Counted from the stretch's first letter, positions 34,839-46,079 are shown. The stretch is DNA of 64,000 nucleotides from Siphonodentalium dalli (GCA_032622095.1 CP136061.1:67151127-67215126); one strand, 5' to 3'. Notes: generated by a model not told the origin, from the letters alone. Program-made: numbers and translations.

Positions 34839-35852
34839 TTGACAGGTGTTCAAGTCTCAATAGAGCAAAATGTAAAGGATAGCGGTCTAGGAATGAATGG
34901 CGAATTGAAGGAACTTTCGGCTCATATGGCAGGCTATCTGGTTAAATCGAGGGCGGACAACACTACTGTGAAATACAGGTCAGCATTTCGGAAATGGGAG
35001 GACTTTGTTAAAAACATTGGCGGCAAAATTATGCCAGCGGAGCCAGTTCATATAGCTCTGTGTATCACACATTTAATGGACAGAGGTGTTTCTCATAATG
35101 TGATTATTTCTGTAAAATATGCAATCAAATGGATGCATGGCTTGCACGGATTCAGCGATCCAACTGACAATGTTTTCATAGACAATTTAATAGAGTCGTC
35201 TAAACGTCTGTTTTCAAAGCCAGTAAATCGTAAAGATCCTATTTCTTCGGAGGAAATTATCACACTTTGTTCAATGTACAGGGAAAGCACAGATTTGTTG
35301 GTTATTAGAGATATAACAATGATTGTTGTATGTTATGCAGCGTTCATGAGATTTGGAGAGCTCATAGCTCTAAAGGCAAATGACATAATTATTCATAATG
35401 ATTATTTATCGATAAAGATCCGAAGGAGCAAGACTGATCAGTACAGATCAGGAGCAGAAGTGGTAATTAGCAAGGGGTTAACATGTGCTTGTCCAGTAGC
35501 ATGGTTGGTTAAATATTTATCAAGTGCAGACCTGACCACAAAATGTGATGTTCATTTGTTTCGAAGTGTATTTCGTTCTGGAATTGTGTGCAAATTGGTT
35601 TATAAAGACAAACCAATAAGTTACACAAGGGCAAGGGAATGTATAATAGCCCGACTGAGGGAGGTTTCGCCTGTGTCCAATATCGGTACTCATTCTTTGA
35701 GGGCTGGTGGGGCTACGACCGCAGCGAACGCGGGCGTCAATGACAGATGTTTCAAACGTCATGGAAGATGGCGTAGTGAATCAGCCAAGGATGGCTATGT
35801 GGAAGATTCACTACAATCTAGACTGGAAGTGTCTAAAAAATTGGGGTTATAA
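34839..35852 (+). CDS. Tyrosine recombinase of the Ngaro element
   Basis: DNA strand-exchange enzyme that would integrate the circular element copy in the nucleus. The frame of 337 codons opens at a TTG; the first ATG is at about 34893, and the true start is uncertain. The N-terminal half (LSAHMAGYLVKSRADNTTVKYRS onward) is the core-binding domain. The catalytic set is visible: Arg near residue 171 (FMRFGEL), H-x-x-R at about 285-288 (HSLRAGG), H-x-x-W at about 308-311 (HGRW) and the Tyr near 320 (KDGYVED). No internal stop is present, so this is the best-preserved gene of the element. A TTTTGACAG|GT just before the frame could be a splice acceptor, as some elements of this order are spliced, but this is unproven. 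Confidence 0.9.
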   Translation: MTGVQVSIEQNVKDSGLGMNGELKELSAHMAGYLVKSRADNTTVKYRSAFRKWEDFVKNIGGKIMPAEPVHIALCITHLMDRGVSHNVIISVKYAIKWMHGLHGFSDPTDNVFIDNLIESSKRLFSKPVNRKDPISSEEIITLCSMYRESTDLLVIRDITMIVVCYAAFMRFGELIALKANDIIIHNDYLSIKIRRSKTDQYRSGAEVVISKGLTCACPVAWLVKYLSSADLTTKCDVHLFRSVFRSGIVCKLVYKDKPISYTRARECIIARLREVSPVSNIGTHSLRAGGATTAANAGVNDRCFKRHGRWRSESAKDGYVEDSLQSRLEVSKKLGL

Positions 35853-36016
35853 ATCATCGCATTACAAATTGATTTAATAAGATATAGTCAATTCTTCCAT
35901 TCGAGTTTGGCAATTTAAATTTCAAATGGAATTTAATTTTGGATGTTTTTCCATTAGTTTACCGATTCAAACATTCATATTATAATGAAAGTTACTACCT
36001 GTGCTTTTGGACATGT

Positions 36017-36083
36017 TCTAGAGAGCTCGTACGGCTAGTATGCAAAATGTGTTTTGTCGTCATTTATTCAGTGGAGGGAAGAC
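36017..36083 (+). repeat. Split direct repeat B1
   Basis: A 67-base sequence from TCTAGAGAGCTCGTACGG to GTGGAGGGAAGAC, repeated exactly in length at 36633-36699 (B2). It directly precedes A2. Confidence 0.9.
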
Positions 36084-36283
36084 TAATAGTTTTTCGAGTT
36101 TCGCAGTATAGCGAAAAATATTTGTCTTGAACGATACGGGTTAATAAATGGGCGGGGATAGTAAAGTTGTTTACTGAACACGTGACAGTGAGGGCCAATC
36201 GGAGATGAGTTTCTGATTTCGCATGTCACGTGTTCAATGCCAGAGCGTCACTTTCTAGCGAACGAGGTACGGTCATCAAGTTT
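36084..36283 (+). repeat. Split direct repeat A2
   Basis: Second copy of A1 (29776-29968), 200 bases from TAATAGTTTTTCG to GGTCATCAAGTTT. It abuts B1, forming the internal complementary junction. Confidence 0.9.
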
Positions 36284-36632
36284 CTAAAATACGAAATATT
36301 TTACAATATATTCACGATAACGGTTTTATAATTTCGTTCGAAATTAATTTATGAAAATCGGTGTCTAAGTATGAATGTTTGAGTTCAGACATAGAACATT
36401 TCTAGAATATATACCGTGTAATGTAAAAGGTGAGAACCACCGCCTTCCCTGTAGACATAGTTCGCACCCGTTGGGTTGGTTCACAGATTTCCGCCTTAAA
36501 AAAACATAAAACAAATTGGAAGGCGGGTTTTTCTGTCCGGCGTGTCTGCTGTCGCAACTGGGGATTTCTATGTCAAATTGTTGGTGGTCAGGTCTTGTCT
36601 GTATATGATACATGTATGTGATCAAATAAATG
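36284..36632. other. Non-coding stretch between A2 and B2
   Basis: 349 bases without a recognisable gene. AAATAAA just before B2 could be a polyadenylation signal for the element transcript. Confidence 0.45.
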
Positions 36633-36699
36633 TCTAGAGAGCTCGTACGGCTAGTATGCAAAATGTGTTTTGTCGTCATTTATTCAGTGGAGGGAAGAC
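36633..36699 (+). repeat. Split direct repeat B2 (right end of Ngaro element)
   Basis: Second copy of B1. The element ends at GAC 36699, because the macro-repeat resumes with GGCTACTGG at 36700. Confidence 0.9.
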
Positions 36700-37006
36700 G
36701 GCTACTGGATGCCGGAAAAGCTTAATTGGGTCAACTACCACCTTTTCTCCAATGGGGGGGGGGGGGGGTAACACTCCTCAAAATTGTGGAGAGGGGGCTT
36801 TAGACCCCCTGACCCCCTAATGGTACCCGATGTCCATGCAAAATTCCCAGATTTATCATTTTCTTTACTATCTACAGGCGAATCCATGCGTTTCTTCTTT
36901 AAATCTGTCCAAAATGTGGTCATTATCATTTGAAAATAAGAAAATCTGGAATTAACAACTTATCATGGCGAGACGTGAAATTTCGTAAAATTCAAATTTT
37001 TCTTAT

Positions 37007-37461
37007 AGGAATCACGGAACTAAATGGTTTCCCATAGGCGACAGTGTTAACGTTTCAGACAAATTCACTGAATTGAAGCCTGCAGGCCATACCAGTGATG
37101 TATACCCAGCTAGATTGACACCAATTGATCACGAAAATGCAAGAAAAATCATAGGTCATGTATTTACTTTTAAAAATAAATCCTCAAGTGTACGACAGGG
37201 CTATCTCACAGCCAAATTTGATCTGGAAAAACCCAGAACTACAGCAGCTAGTTAAATAAATTTCCCGCTCACAAATATCCATTCCCCCATTCATTCGCCA
37301 GTTTAAGTTATTCAGATATTATGTACGAATCAAATAAACGCGATGTCATCCTTTAATAACGTGTCGCATGTATCAGGTGAAGGTCATAGTTCAGTTACCT
37401 TCACCTTTAGCACGGTGTACTCGCTCCCCGACTCCAGAACACATTTAGCTCCCTGATTCCT
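37007..37461 (+). mobile_element. 455-bp TIR element X, copy 2 (intact-looking)
   Basis: Ends AGGAATCACGGAACTAAAT and ATTTAGCTCCCTGATTCCT are a 19-base TIR with two mismatches, flanked by TAT/TATA. It carries an open frame through GDSVNV, KFTELKPAGHTSD and YPARLTP to TTAAS-stop (37254), shared by all copies. The right half holds a hairpin GGTGAAGGTCAT...GTTACCTTCACC. Product unknown. Confidence 0.75.
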
Positions 37462-38353
37462 ATATATATGTATATGTGTGAAACACAGCGTTTCTTATAG
37501 TATTTTTTATCAAAATATAGACCTTACTGAAATCAAAAATGGATTATATATAGCAGTAGTGGTTTATTTGTTCAATATGAGGCATCCTGAAAATTAGTGT
37601 CAATCCTCAAAATAAAGCCAAAAAAAATCGATTTTTTTTTCAATTTTACTAGCTGATGCATTTCGTATAACTGAAATATGCCCTTATATACCATAATATT
37701 ACTAAATTGAAGAGGAAATGTTAATATACATTTTGAGAGGGATATCTTGTCCAATTTTAACCCTTTTCATGCATAATTTGGCAATTTATAATAAACATTT
37801 GCCAAAATTAACAACAAATTAAAATAAAAAATTCTTTAATAGCAATATAAAGCAACCATATGTCAATTTAAATATGTAAACATAATGTTACAACACCAGA
37901 CACAGCCTCAGGCATGACATGTTATCAGATGACAGGGCATACTGTCTGTTTAACAAACCTGCCATGACAGTTTTGCACGACAGTATCTCTATACTAGTGG
38001 TGATGCCACCACCCCCCTCCGACATGGGGTGGGGCTACGGTCCCCGATAAGGCTACTGGGTGCCGGAAAAGCTTAATTTGGGTCAACTACCACCTTTTCC
38101 TAATGGGGGGGGGGTAACACTCCTCAAAATTGTGGAGAGGGGGGCTTTAGACCCCCTGACCCCCTAATGGTACCCGATGTCCATGCAAAATTCCCAGATT
38201 TATCATTTTCTTTACTATCTACAGGCGAATCCATGCGTTTCTTCTTTAAATGTGTCCAAAATGTGGTCATTATCATTTGAAAATAAGAAAATCTGGAATT
38301 AACAACTTATCATGGCGAGACGTGAAATTTCGTAAAATTCAAATTTTTCTTAT

Positions 38354-38684
38354 AGGAATCACGGAACTAAATGGTTTCCCATAGGCGACAGTGTTAACGT
38401 TTCAGCCAAATTCACTGAATTGAAGCCTGCAGGCCATACCAGTGATGTATACCCAGCTAGATTGACACCAGTTGATCACGAAAATGCAAGAAAAATCATA
38501 GGTCATGTGTTTACTTTTTAAAATAAATCCTCAAGTGTACGACAGGGCTATCCCACAGCCAAATTTGATCTGGAAAAACCCAGAACTACAGCAGCTAGTT
38601 AAATAAATTTCCCGCTCACAAATATCCATTCCCCCATTCATTCGCCAGTTTAAGTTATTCAGATATTATGTACGAATCAAATAA
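38354..38684 (+). mobile_element. TIR element X, copy 3 (3'-truncated)
   Basis: Starts with AGGAATCACGG at 38354 and stops after TACGAATCAAATAAA, where the inverted copy 4 begins. The frame has the same stop after HVFTF as copy 1. Confidence 0.7.
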
Positions 38685-39144
38685 AGGAATCAGGGAGCTA
38701 AATGTGTTCTAGAGTCGGGGAGCGAGTACACCGTGGAATGCTAAAGGTGAAGGTAACTGAAGAATGACCTTCACCTGATACATGCGACACGTTATTAAAG
38801 GATGATATCGCGTTTATTTGATTTGTTCATAATATCTAAATAATTTAAACTGGTGAATGAATGGGGGAATGGATTTTTGTGAGCGGGAAATTTATTTAAC
38901 TAGCTGCTGTAGTTCTGGGTTTTTCCAGATCAAATTTGGCTGTGAGATAGCCCTGTCGTAGACTTAGGGATTTATTTTTAAAAGTAAACCCATGACCTAT
39001 GATTTTTCTTGCATTTTCGTGACCAACTGGTGTCAATCTAGCTGGGTATACATCACTGGTATGGCCTGTAGGCTTCAATTCAGTGAATTTGGCCGAAACG
39101 TTAACACTGTCGCCTATGGGAAACCATTTAGTTCAGTGATTCCT
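38685..39144 (-). mobile_element. TIR element X, copy 4 (inverted)
   Basis: Reverse-complement copy from GGAATCAGGGAGCTAAAT to GTTCAGTGATTCCT. On the minus strand the shared frame is open through KNKSLSLRQGYLTAKFDLE, without the HVFTF stop. It contains a few extra bases (GGAATG) before CTAAAGGTGAAGG. Confidence 0.7.
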
Positions 39145-40043
39145 ATAAGAAAAATTTGAATTTTACGAAATTTCACGTCTCGCCATGATAAGTTGTTAAT
39201 TCCATATTTTCTTATTTTCAAATGATAATGACCACATTTTGGACATATTTAAAGAAGAAAACCATGGATTCGCATGTAGATAGTAAAGAAAGTGATAAAT
39301 CTGGAAAGTTTGCATGGACATCAGGTACCATTAGGGGGTCAGGGGGTCTAAAGCCCCTCTCCCCACAATTTTGAGGAGTGTTAGCCCCCCCCCCCCCCCC
39401 CATTGGGAAAAGGTGACAGTTGACCCAATTAAGCTTTTCCGGCACGCAGTAGTCTTATCGGGGACCGTAGCCCCACCCCAAGTCGGGGGGGGGGGGGTTG
39501 ATGGCATCACCACTAGAGTTACTGTCGTGCAAAAATGCCATGGCAGGTTTGTTAAACAGACGGTATGCCTTCCCATCTGGTAAAATTTCATGCCTGAGGC
39601 TGTGTCTGATGTTGTATCATTATTGTTTAGATATTTAAATTGACTTATGGTTGCTTTATATTGCTATTACAGTATTTTTTATTTTAATTTTCTGTTAATT
39701 TTAGTAAATGTTTATTATAAATTGCCAAATTCTGCATGAAAAGTGTTTAAAATTGGACAAGATATCCCTCTCAAAATGTATATTAACATTTGCTCTTCAA
39801 TTTAGTAATATGATGGTACATAAGGGCATACTTCAGTTATAAGAGATGCATCAGCTAGTAAAATTGAAAAAAAATCTAAATTTTTTGGCTTTATTTTGAG
39901 GGATTGACACTAATTTTCAGGATGCCTCATATTGAAAAAATAAACCACTACTGCTCGATTTAATCCATTTTTGATTTCAGTAAGGTCTATATTTTGATAA
40001 AATACTATAATAAACGCTGTGTTTCACACATATACATATATAT

Positions 40044-40499
40044 AGGAATCAGGGAGCTAAATGTGTTCTAGAGTCGGGGAGCGAGTACACCGTGCTAAAG
40101 GTGAAGGTAACTGAAGAATGACCTTCACCTGATATATGCGACACGTTATTAAAGGATGATATCGCGTTTATTTGATTTGTACATAATATATAAATAATTT
40201 AAACTGGTGAATGAATGGGGGAATGGATTTTTGTGAGCGGGAAATTTATTTAACTAGCTGCTGTAGTTCTGGGTTTTTCCAGATCAAATTTGGCTGTGAG
40301 ATAGCCCTGTCGTAGACTTAGGGATTTATTTTAAAAAGTAAACACATGACCTATGATTTTTCTTGCATTTTCGTGACCAACTGGTGTCAATCTAGCTGGG
40401 TAAACATCACTGGTATGGCCTGTAGGCTTCAATTCAGTGAATTTGGCCGAAACGTTAACACTGTCGCCTATGGGGAAACCATTTAGTTCAGTGATTCCT
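40044..40499 (-). mobile_element. TIR element X, copy 5 (inverted)
   Basis: Reverse-complement copy between AGGAATCAGGGAGCTAAAT and GTTCAGTGATTCCT. The minus-strand frame has the HVFTF stop. A partial direct copy (40500-40625) is joined to its end. Confidence 0.7.
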
Positions 40500-40623
40500 A
40501 AACGCGATGTCATCCTTTAATAACGTGTCGCATGTATCAGGTGAAGGTCATTCTTCAGTTACCTTCACCTTTAGCACGGTGTACTCGCTCCCCGACTCTA
40601 GAACACATTTAGCTCCCTGATTC

Positions 40624-41510
40624 CTATAAAAGCCCAGCTGGGCTGGGCGATTCATACACATAAGTAAAATTATCTTTTAAGCATGATAGTTCGTAACCGC
40701 CCAGCCAGGTTCGTACCTGGTTCAGTGGGAGTTCGAATATCGTTTAAATACTGGTTCTAAATGATCCAAATGAACAAAATCTCGGCGTTAACAAATAATG
40801 TGGTTATTTGTTATTTTTGAACACACGGATGCACTAGAACACCATTGATATGGTGTGAAAACGAAGAAATCGTTAAAAAACGTTGATCATAATATTTCGT
40901 AAGCGCGGTTCGATGAACACTCATCAAAATCATCTAAATACTCGTTTCAAATGATTTAAATTTTAATAACACGTTGGTGTGTGCAACAAAATATTTTAAT
41001 TTGTTATGTTTGTACTCCAGGACGCACCAGAATTGGTGTAAAAGTTTAGAAATATGCAAAAATCTGTGAAGACAATATTTATCGAAAGTGCCCAGCTGGG
41101 CGGTTCCACGTTATTCAATAGATATCGTCTCAAAACTCGTTTTAAAAGATGTACTCAGAAAAACCCTTTAGTATGTATTTAAAAAATTGTCACTTGCTGT
41201 GTTACAACGTGTAAACATCCTTGTATCGATGCATTGACTTAGAAAATAGCCAAAATTGGGCGAAAACTGAGTGAAAATTAGCGAATATTACTTCGGTCAT
41301 CCGTCGTGCTTCGGTCTGCAATATTCGGTCAAAAAGCTTTCTGATGGCAAGTTTTCGGGATATTCGCCAAGAAATATATATATTAGTTGTCCAAAAGTAA
41401 TAATCAATCACTATTGCGTCCCAAATATCCTTTAATTTGGAGTTTTCTCTAATACCGCCCAGCTGGACTTTTATACTATTTTTCAAAATCGCGCAGCTGG
41501 ACTTTTATAG
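40624..41510. mobile_element. 887-bp MITE with CCCAGCTGGGC ends
   Basis: It begins CTATAAAAGCCCAGCTGGGC and ends GCGCAGCTGGACTTTTATAG, an inverted pair with three mismatches in 20 bases. The word CCCAGCTGG also recurs inside (near 41092 and 41456), giving subterminal repeats. No transposase frame. Its left end coincides with the right end of the macro-repeat cluster. Confidence 0.7.
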
Positions 41511-42381
41511 GGTCTCGCACTGTGGCCGTTGGGGTACATTGTGTAAACCACGAAACGGTTTACGCTAAATGTGCCTTTGACGACCACAGCGTCGTATCCC
41601 CAATAACACATATTTCTATAGATTTTTGATGATTTATTCCCATAAAAAGCTGAGTGTATTCTTATTTATTTCACAAAATGGCCGATAATTTGAGACTAGC
41701 CCACGCAGCACTTTTCCAAACTCTTAGCTACGATACCGACGTGATCGATATAAATAACTGGCTTCAGATGCAATTCGGCTGAACTTTGAAAAGCACGCCC
41801 AATTATTCTGCTGACCGCTTTTAGTGATAAGGTCAGATTTGGTCAACAATTTGTAACTTCCTATTCATGTTACACTCGAAAGATCTCTTCATTATTGGGA
41901 TGTAAACCGGGTGACCCAATTGGCAGTTGACCAATCACCAAACATGATTTAGTGTAACACAGACAGGCTATGTAAATATTCTGGTATAGTCAGGTATATT
42001 CATATATTCAGGTATATTATACAGGTACAATTTGGCTGAATCAGGAGATAAAATCAATTTTGACCAGCTGTGATTTTTTTTCAGTCAAGTTGAACTTACT
42101 ACTGGTGATTTATAGATGTATCTAGGTAGGATCAGAATGGATAGTGTATATATATGGATTAAATATTTAGTGAGGGAACAGAAAAGTATAATATACCAGA
42201 ATAATATATATACTATCCTCCATGGTACCCCGAGTCACCTCACCAACGTTGGTTGAAATCGGTCCAGGGGCCTGGGAGAAATAACGCAAACAGGCATGCA
42301 TACAGGCAGGTCCTACTCTGCATAGATACGAACATAGAAGAACACGGATTACACCCATAGAGACACTCATATGGATCATAT
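41511..42381. other. No gene recognised
   Basis: Intron sequence of the receptor gene, by position. No exon-like stretch with family motifs was seen. Confidence 0.35.
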
Positions 42382-42772
42382 GGAATACTATTATAGGGTC
42401 ACTTCCTAATGACGCTGCTAGCGCGCACCGAAAGCGCCAAAACATGCGTCATTAGTAGCGCACCGATATAGCACCAAAATGAACGCCGTTACAGTGCACA
42501 TTTTGGCTCTTCTGGCGCTCGCCAAAATGTGCGATATTATTTTATCGCATGTTTCGGACGCCAAAATGTGCGCAGTTATGGTGCATATAATATCGCACAT
42601 TTTGGCGCTTTCGGCGCGCGCCAAATTGTGCGATATGTGCGCCATAACGGCGCCTCGAAACATGCGATAACATCGCACATTTTGGCGCTTCTGGCGCTTT
42701 CGGCACGCTGCTAATGGCGCATGTTTTTGGCGCTTTCGGCGCGCCATTAGGAAGTCGCCCTAATAGTATCCC
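42382..42772. mobile_element. 391-bp GC-palindrome element, relative of 6436-8887
   Basis: The left end GGAATACTATTA..GGGTCACTTCCTAATG is mirrored by CATTAGGAAGTCGCCCTAATAGTATCC at the right. The middle is built of the same kind of palindromes (GGCGCTTTCGGCGCGCGCC), but the repeated word is CGCCAAAATGTGCG instead of CGACAAAAAGTGCG. No AT-rich interior exists, so the element is almost entirely stacked inverted repeats. Overlapping frames of 61-109 codons on both strands arise from the palindromes. Confidence 0.7.
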
Positions 42773-43125
42773 ACACACACGCACACCCTCACATCTATAG
42801 GCTGTCCCGATAAGGTAACATAAAATGAGCGTTCATATCGTGTTTGTTCGGTGATGTGAATATGACGTCATAACGTCAAAATGTGACGCCAGGCAGAGTA
42901 CGGAACATACATATACACATAGAGAGAGACACACACATCCTCACGCACACACACCCCCTCACATTCACATTTATATATTAAGATATTCAGGAAACTATAT
43001 ATAACGTGTTTAGGAAATAAGATCAGACCTGCATTCTTATTAGGAAATCGTGATAGCATGTATCTTACACAGTCGTGCTCACATACATGTATATTTAGAA
43101 AATATATCTCTTTTTCCATATAAAG
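42773..43125. other. CA-rich tract and intron 3' part
   Basis: CA/GAGA-rich low complexity around 42775-42970, then AT-rich DNA ending with the acceptor CCATATAAAG of receptor exon 3. Confidence 0.5.
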
Positions 43126-43170
43126 GACACCAAAGAATCAACATGTTCAGCAAGTGGATACTTTGACATG
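43126..43170 (+). CDS. Cys-loop receptor micro-exon (45 bp)
   Basis: Exactly 45 bases lie between ATAAAG and the strong donor GTAAGT (43171). They encode DTKESTCSASGYFDM in register with the exons before and after it. In nAChR genes a 45-bp exon at this point encodes a DE.NQ....NVWL.. segment. Here the leading Asp, a polar run and an aromatic residue near the end (Tyr in place of Trp) are kept. Resemblance of the peptide alone is weak; the support is size, phase, splice sites and place between the flanking exons. It lies 14,986 bases after the upstream exon and 5,307 bases before the next. Confidence 0.6.
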
Positions 43171-43950
43171 GTAAGTTGAAATTATTATCAGATTGGGATC
43201 CGTACGTATTTCTGAAATACTTATTTGAAAGGATGCATTATGACCGTCAAGGTAACTAACAGGACACTATTCGGGCCGGACAGATGACATGTACATCAGC
43301 TTCGTGCTCTATATTATTCTCTATAATTTCATGTACATCAGCTTCATGCTCTATATTATTCTCTATAATTTCATGTATTTTTCAAAATAGTGCGTTTAAA
43401 TGGGATAATTACACTAAGGCAAGAAGGTAGTTATTTATAGATTTTGATTGCATCGATTTACTCCCTTTTGAAACAAAGTGCAGGTATGATAACATTTTTG
43501 AAAACAATTAAACGCAAATTCATCAGGTAGAAGGCGAGAAGAAATAGCTTCATGTTGCCAAACGACGTGGCTACATGGTCTCCGTTGGGGGGGGTGTAAG
43601 TATTCTAAGTTTGGGAAATTTCCAACTGATAGCCATTTCAGTCGCAAAAGTGCAGCACTGTTGGTCCGAAAACAACAAAATTGAGATCCCCTAGCTCTGT
43701 TCTATTTTTGAGCATAACCATAAAAGTTCCATCGCAGCAGCAAGCATTCGGCAACGTCGCAAAATTTCTACATCGAAAATCGCAATGCATTTACAGTTCA
43801 ATTTTTTTCACACTGAGAATTAATACTGAGATTCAACTGATAATGATATATGATTAAAACCACTCTGTGATGTGTATGAATGTTATCTTAGCTCATTTCA
43901 ACATTGAATATTAGTCTGGTCGATAAACTCAGTTTAGGGTCAACCTAGAA
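43171..43950. other. Receptor intron; 42-bp duplicate at 43288-43380
   Basis: ATGTACATCAGCTTC.TGCTC with TATATTATTCTCTATAATTTC occurs twice in tandem (unit about 42 bases). No gene is seen in the rest. Confidence 0.5.
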
Positions 43951-45797
43951 ATTGTTTTGGACTAAGTTGGTTTTTATTCCATTTTGAAGAGGAATATATC
44001 CTCTATAACATATCCAAAATCAGCTTTGAGCATATGTTTCAATTTAAATTGGCGTCCATGGTGGCAGTTGGTATAAACAAATTATGAATTTATGTGCAGT
44101 AACTATTATCAAATTTAGTAATTAAATGCACACAAAACAATGCTTAGTCGAAACAATATCTGTAGAATGTCTGTCCCAAAATGGACTCGAATGAAATTTA
44201 TAATTTGTGGAAATTGAATAGCTAGCCATATAAGAGTGCACAAACTCTCGAACTATGCACGGAAGATTGGTGTCAAGAGTATAGGGGAAATTTTGATACA
44301 GAATTGTCTCAAATGTATCTCACGGGAGAGCAAGTGAAAGCAGGGTCTCATACAACGGTTAAATCTGGACTTTTTGGGCGCCCGCAAACAGAAACATATA
44401 GCAGTTTTATATGTACTGTTTATGTGGAATCAGCTATAAATCGGATTTAATAGGGATGTATTGATTCTGTGACCTTTTAACAAAACAGAGATATATGTAC
44501 TCAGAGCAATCTCATGAATGTGACCAATCATCATTTATTTTTATATCTAAAACATCAAACCCGTCAAAATGCACTACTATATAGATCAATATGAGAGCTA
44601 TTCATAGAATTATGGGGGAAATGTGTAGATCCATTTGTCTGTGTCTTAAAATAGTAGGTGTAGTTGCCTCGGGTCAAGTGATGCAACACGAATATTTCGC
44701 TGAACATTATCACAAGAATGCATGGTGGTATACATGTTATATGAACGCAATTTATAAAAAATAAAAAGGAGTACTATATGCTATCTTCAATAAAGTTGCC
44801 TAAATCCACTGTGACAGAGACTGTCTTCATACTTGGAAAATATATTTGGTTATATTCACTAAGGCCACATATACACGAAACGTTATACGTTTTCGGCAAC
44901 CGCAACATGCACCGCGTTTACACCTTCTCGATCCCCAATATTGCACATACCTGCTGCACACAAAACCATAAATAGCAATATTGAGTGAATGGCCAACGTA
45001 GAAATAATATCTCCAAACGCTGATGACCTGATATTTAGCCCAAGTACGTGGGTGACATTAGTAAGATATTTAAAACAAGATATTGAAAACTAACATTGTG
45101 CATTGCGTGGTATGGCATATTCCCGTTGTAAAGTGCCGACTTAAGTAACATGAACAAAATTGTCTACAAGAAACCGGTTTGGTAGCAGCATGAATTTTAG
45201 TCTTAAATAAAATGTACAATCTCCCCCCTCTTCGATCTGGTGAGATGTGGTGCTAATCTATTGAAGAGATGCGTATTTCTTTACAGTATAATCAGCATTG
45301 CGACATATGTGTATGGTTTGTTATCACGGAGTGTTGAAAATTCCGGAAATGTTACATTCAATAAATAAACATCTTCCGAATGAAACTATACCACGCACTG
45401 TGTGGCGAAACATAACGCCGTGCATGCCTGAATTTTTTTTTTGACCCGACTGTTGGATGTTTTAATGATATGTGTACTACTGTACCATTAAAGATATCGA
45501 ACAACACACTTGTAAATTACCAGTATGTTTTTTCACTTCAAGGTGGTCATCCAATATGTTGCTTTCGTCATAGCATGGCTTGGAGATGCGGCCATTTTGA
45601 CAGCCATTTCATGACCGCGATTGCATTATTTTCCGTCCTTGTCACTCTATTCGCTCCCGTACTCTAATTTAATACAAAATGGTACAACACACGCTGGGCG
45701 ACAGTCAGGTTTCCATTGAATTGAAGGAACACAAGTGCGTGACAAACTATGAAAAGGAAAGCGTCCAAAGACGTTAGAAAAAAGTCAACCATTTCGA

Positions 45798-46079
45798 GGG
45801 AGAGTGATTGGCAATCTAAACAGCATACCGATGTCGTAGCTCAATATGACTGGATGGTTTACATGATATACATAATTATACAGTCTTGAACGGAGTAAAG
45901 TGATATATTGCAGAAAATAAATTTCAGGTGTTATTTGAGCTTATTAGAAACCATGAAATCGTAACCGTTATTACGGATAGTAAAATACAACAACGATTAG
46001 AAAGTACACAAATGTTGGTGACGTAGTACCCTATCCGTATCCGTAATCGTAAACGTGGGTTTTGCGAAAGGTCTCTAAT
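45798..46079 (-). mobile_element. Truncated copy of the GAGACCTTTCGC TIR transposon
   Basis: The reverse complement of 31060-31330 is found here, ending ...GCGAAAGGTCTC followed by TA (46079-46080 region). The other end of the element is missing, as similarity stops near 45798. The matching frames of 67-69 codons in both copies come from this shared sequence. Confidence 0.75.

Larger units (their letters stand above)
29776..36699 (+). mobile_element. Ngaro/DIRS-type tyrosine-recombinase retrotransposon
   Basis: Elements of this order move by reverse transcription and integrate a circular DNA copy using a tyrosine recombinase instead of an integrase. Here gag-like, RT/RNase H and recombinase frames lie in the same direction between split direct repeats arranged A1 ... 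B1-A2 ... B2 (29776-29968; 36017-36083, 36084-36283; 36633-36699). The B1|A2 junction reads GAC|TAATAG, exactly what joining the right end to the left end would give, as the circle model predicts. The flanks CCCCGATAA and GGCTACTGG are adjacent in the empty paralogous unit at 38050/38051, so the borders are known and there is no target duplication. No Dam-like methylase domain was seen, which favours Ngaro over DIRS1-like. Coding is broken by a transposon and a probable deletion. Confidence 0.9.
28745..40625. repeat. Macro-repeat cluster, unit about 1.35 kb, direct and inverted
   Basis: One full unit is 36700-38050 (1351 bp), from GGCTACTGG to GTCCCCGATAA. A partial unit 28745-29775 lies to the left of the Ngaro insertion, and a partial unit follows from 38051. 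At about 38685 the orientation flips: 38685-40499 carries the same blocks reversed, and a short direct piece ends at 40625. Each unit contains poly-C/poly-G tracts, an AT-rich block (AAATCGATTTTTTTTCAATT) and one copy of a 455-bp TIR element. Copies differ by point changes and tract length, so this is not an assembly duplicate of a single piece. Confidence 0.8.

Noticed and set aside
29977-36699. Endogenous retrovirus or LTR retrotransposon
   Set aside because: No LTRs, protease, integrase or envelope; split direct repeats and a tyrosine recombinase define the Ngaro/DIRS order.
42418-42784. 80-109-codon Ala/Lys/Arg-rich frames on both strands
   Set aside because: They arise from GC-rich palindromes that are open in several registers, as also at 6448-6902.
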